From Flavobacteriaceae bacterium (GTDB lineage: Bacteria; Bacteroidota; Bacteroidia; Flavobacteriales; Flavobacteriaceae), in NCBI GenBank assembly GCA_021647885.1, contig JAKITV010000016.1, positions 1 to 50,453 on the forward strand: DNA of 50,453 nucleotides. The letters run 5' to 3'. Positions 50,384-50,453 of the stretch are shown in pieces; positions within the stretch are counted from its first letter, which is position 1, and the number at the start of each line of letters is the position of its first letter. The translations under genes were made by a program, and so were the position numbers. The notes below the pieces were generated by a model. That model did not search any database. It was not told the DNA's origin and worked only from the letters and a program-made list of their open reading frames with translations.

Positions 50384-50453
50384 ATGAATTTTTGTGTAAT
50401 TTATTTTCGTCTGCCCTTGATCTTGTAAATATTTCTTTATCACTTCTTCATTG
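50360..50453 (-). CDS. C-terminal end of a probable Y1 (IS200/REP-type) transposase, partial
   Basis: The minus strand from the window edge reads NEEVIKKYLQDQGQTKINYT then KIHSSQLSLF to a TGA (50360-50362). EEVIKKYLxxQ followed by a short tail resembles the alpha-helix that carries the end of IS200/IS605 TnpA or REP-associated tyrosine transposases (VxxxxIxxYIxxQ). Only 30 residues are visible, so the assignment is tentative. The frame overlaps the T9SS gene end by 24 nt and stops exactly at the palindromic repeat. Confidence 0.4.
   Translation of the reverse strand, partial: NEEVIKKYLQDQGQTKINYTKIHSSQLSLF

Overview
The window is AT-rich chromosomal DNA of a member of the Bacteroidota, most likely class Flavobacteriia. 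The signs are -7 boxes of the TAnnTTTG type with a TTG/TTTG element about 19-20 nt upstream, several secreted proteins with the type IX secretion (T9SS) C-terminal sorting domain, a 950-residue CarB, the GlmU-like nucleotidyltransferase typical of this phylum, DUF4252 and DUF4199 families, and abundant short palindromic intergenic repeats. No tRNA, rRNA or CRISPR array was seen.

Layout. 1-5.3 kb: the 3' part of an S41 peptidase followed by an attC-like foldback, a glycosyltransferase, a haem-binding protein, an alpha-helical protein of unknown function, and purB with a small membrane protein. 5.3-7.6 kb: a minus-strand ECF sigma / anti-sigma-like / two DUF4252 cluster. 7.9-16.1 kb: an S41 lipoprotein and a vitamin B12 uptake locus, in which a TonB receptor under a cobalamin riboswitch faces a divergent btuF-btuC-btuD set, followed by a ChaN-family protein. 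16.2-28.5 kb: mostly housekeeping genes (rmuC, carB, rpmH, mtaB, GlmU-like, rpmE2), a lytic transglycosylase, a hydrolase and a small acetyltransferase. 28.7-33.9 kb: DUF4199, GT2, phosphohexomutase and an ABC exporter on one strand. 34.2-35.8 kb: a second ECF sigma cluster with a Spy-like protein.

36.4-44.9 kb is the most unusual part. A 1106-residue sensor kinase carries an extracellular propeller-like region, seven FG-GAP-type repeats and an ASPIC/UnbV-like domain fused to a HisKA_3 kinase. It is followed by a LuxR-type response regulator. A 16-bp palindrome, TGACACAAATGCGTCA, lies before the regulator gene and at the same place, flush against the -33 element, in two nearly identical promoters. 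Those promoters drive a repeat-propeller T9SS protein and a beta-helix/PKD-repeat T9SS pair. I infer a self-contained two-component regulon controlling secreted surface proteins.

45.4-50.4 kb: an RsmB-like rRNA methyltransferase, a secreted endonuclease I, an IS3 remnant and a further T9SS protein. The 3' end of that last gene runs into a palindromic repeat and the tail of what may be a Y1 (IS200/REP-type) transposase.

Palindromic repeats recur throughout. The families include a TCCCGATA(A/G)CTATCGGGA type, a CTTCGACTGCGCTCAGGATGAC type, a CCCCGAGGCAGAGCC type and several perfect hairpins. They have entered coding sequences, the cobalamin riboswitch and a 5' leader, so they look like active shapers of this genome.
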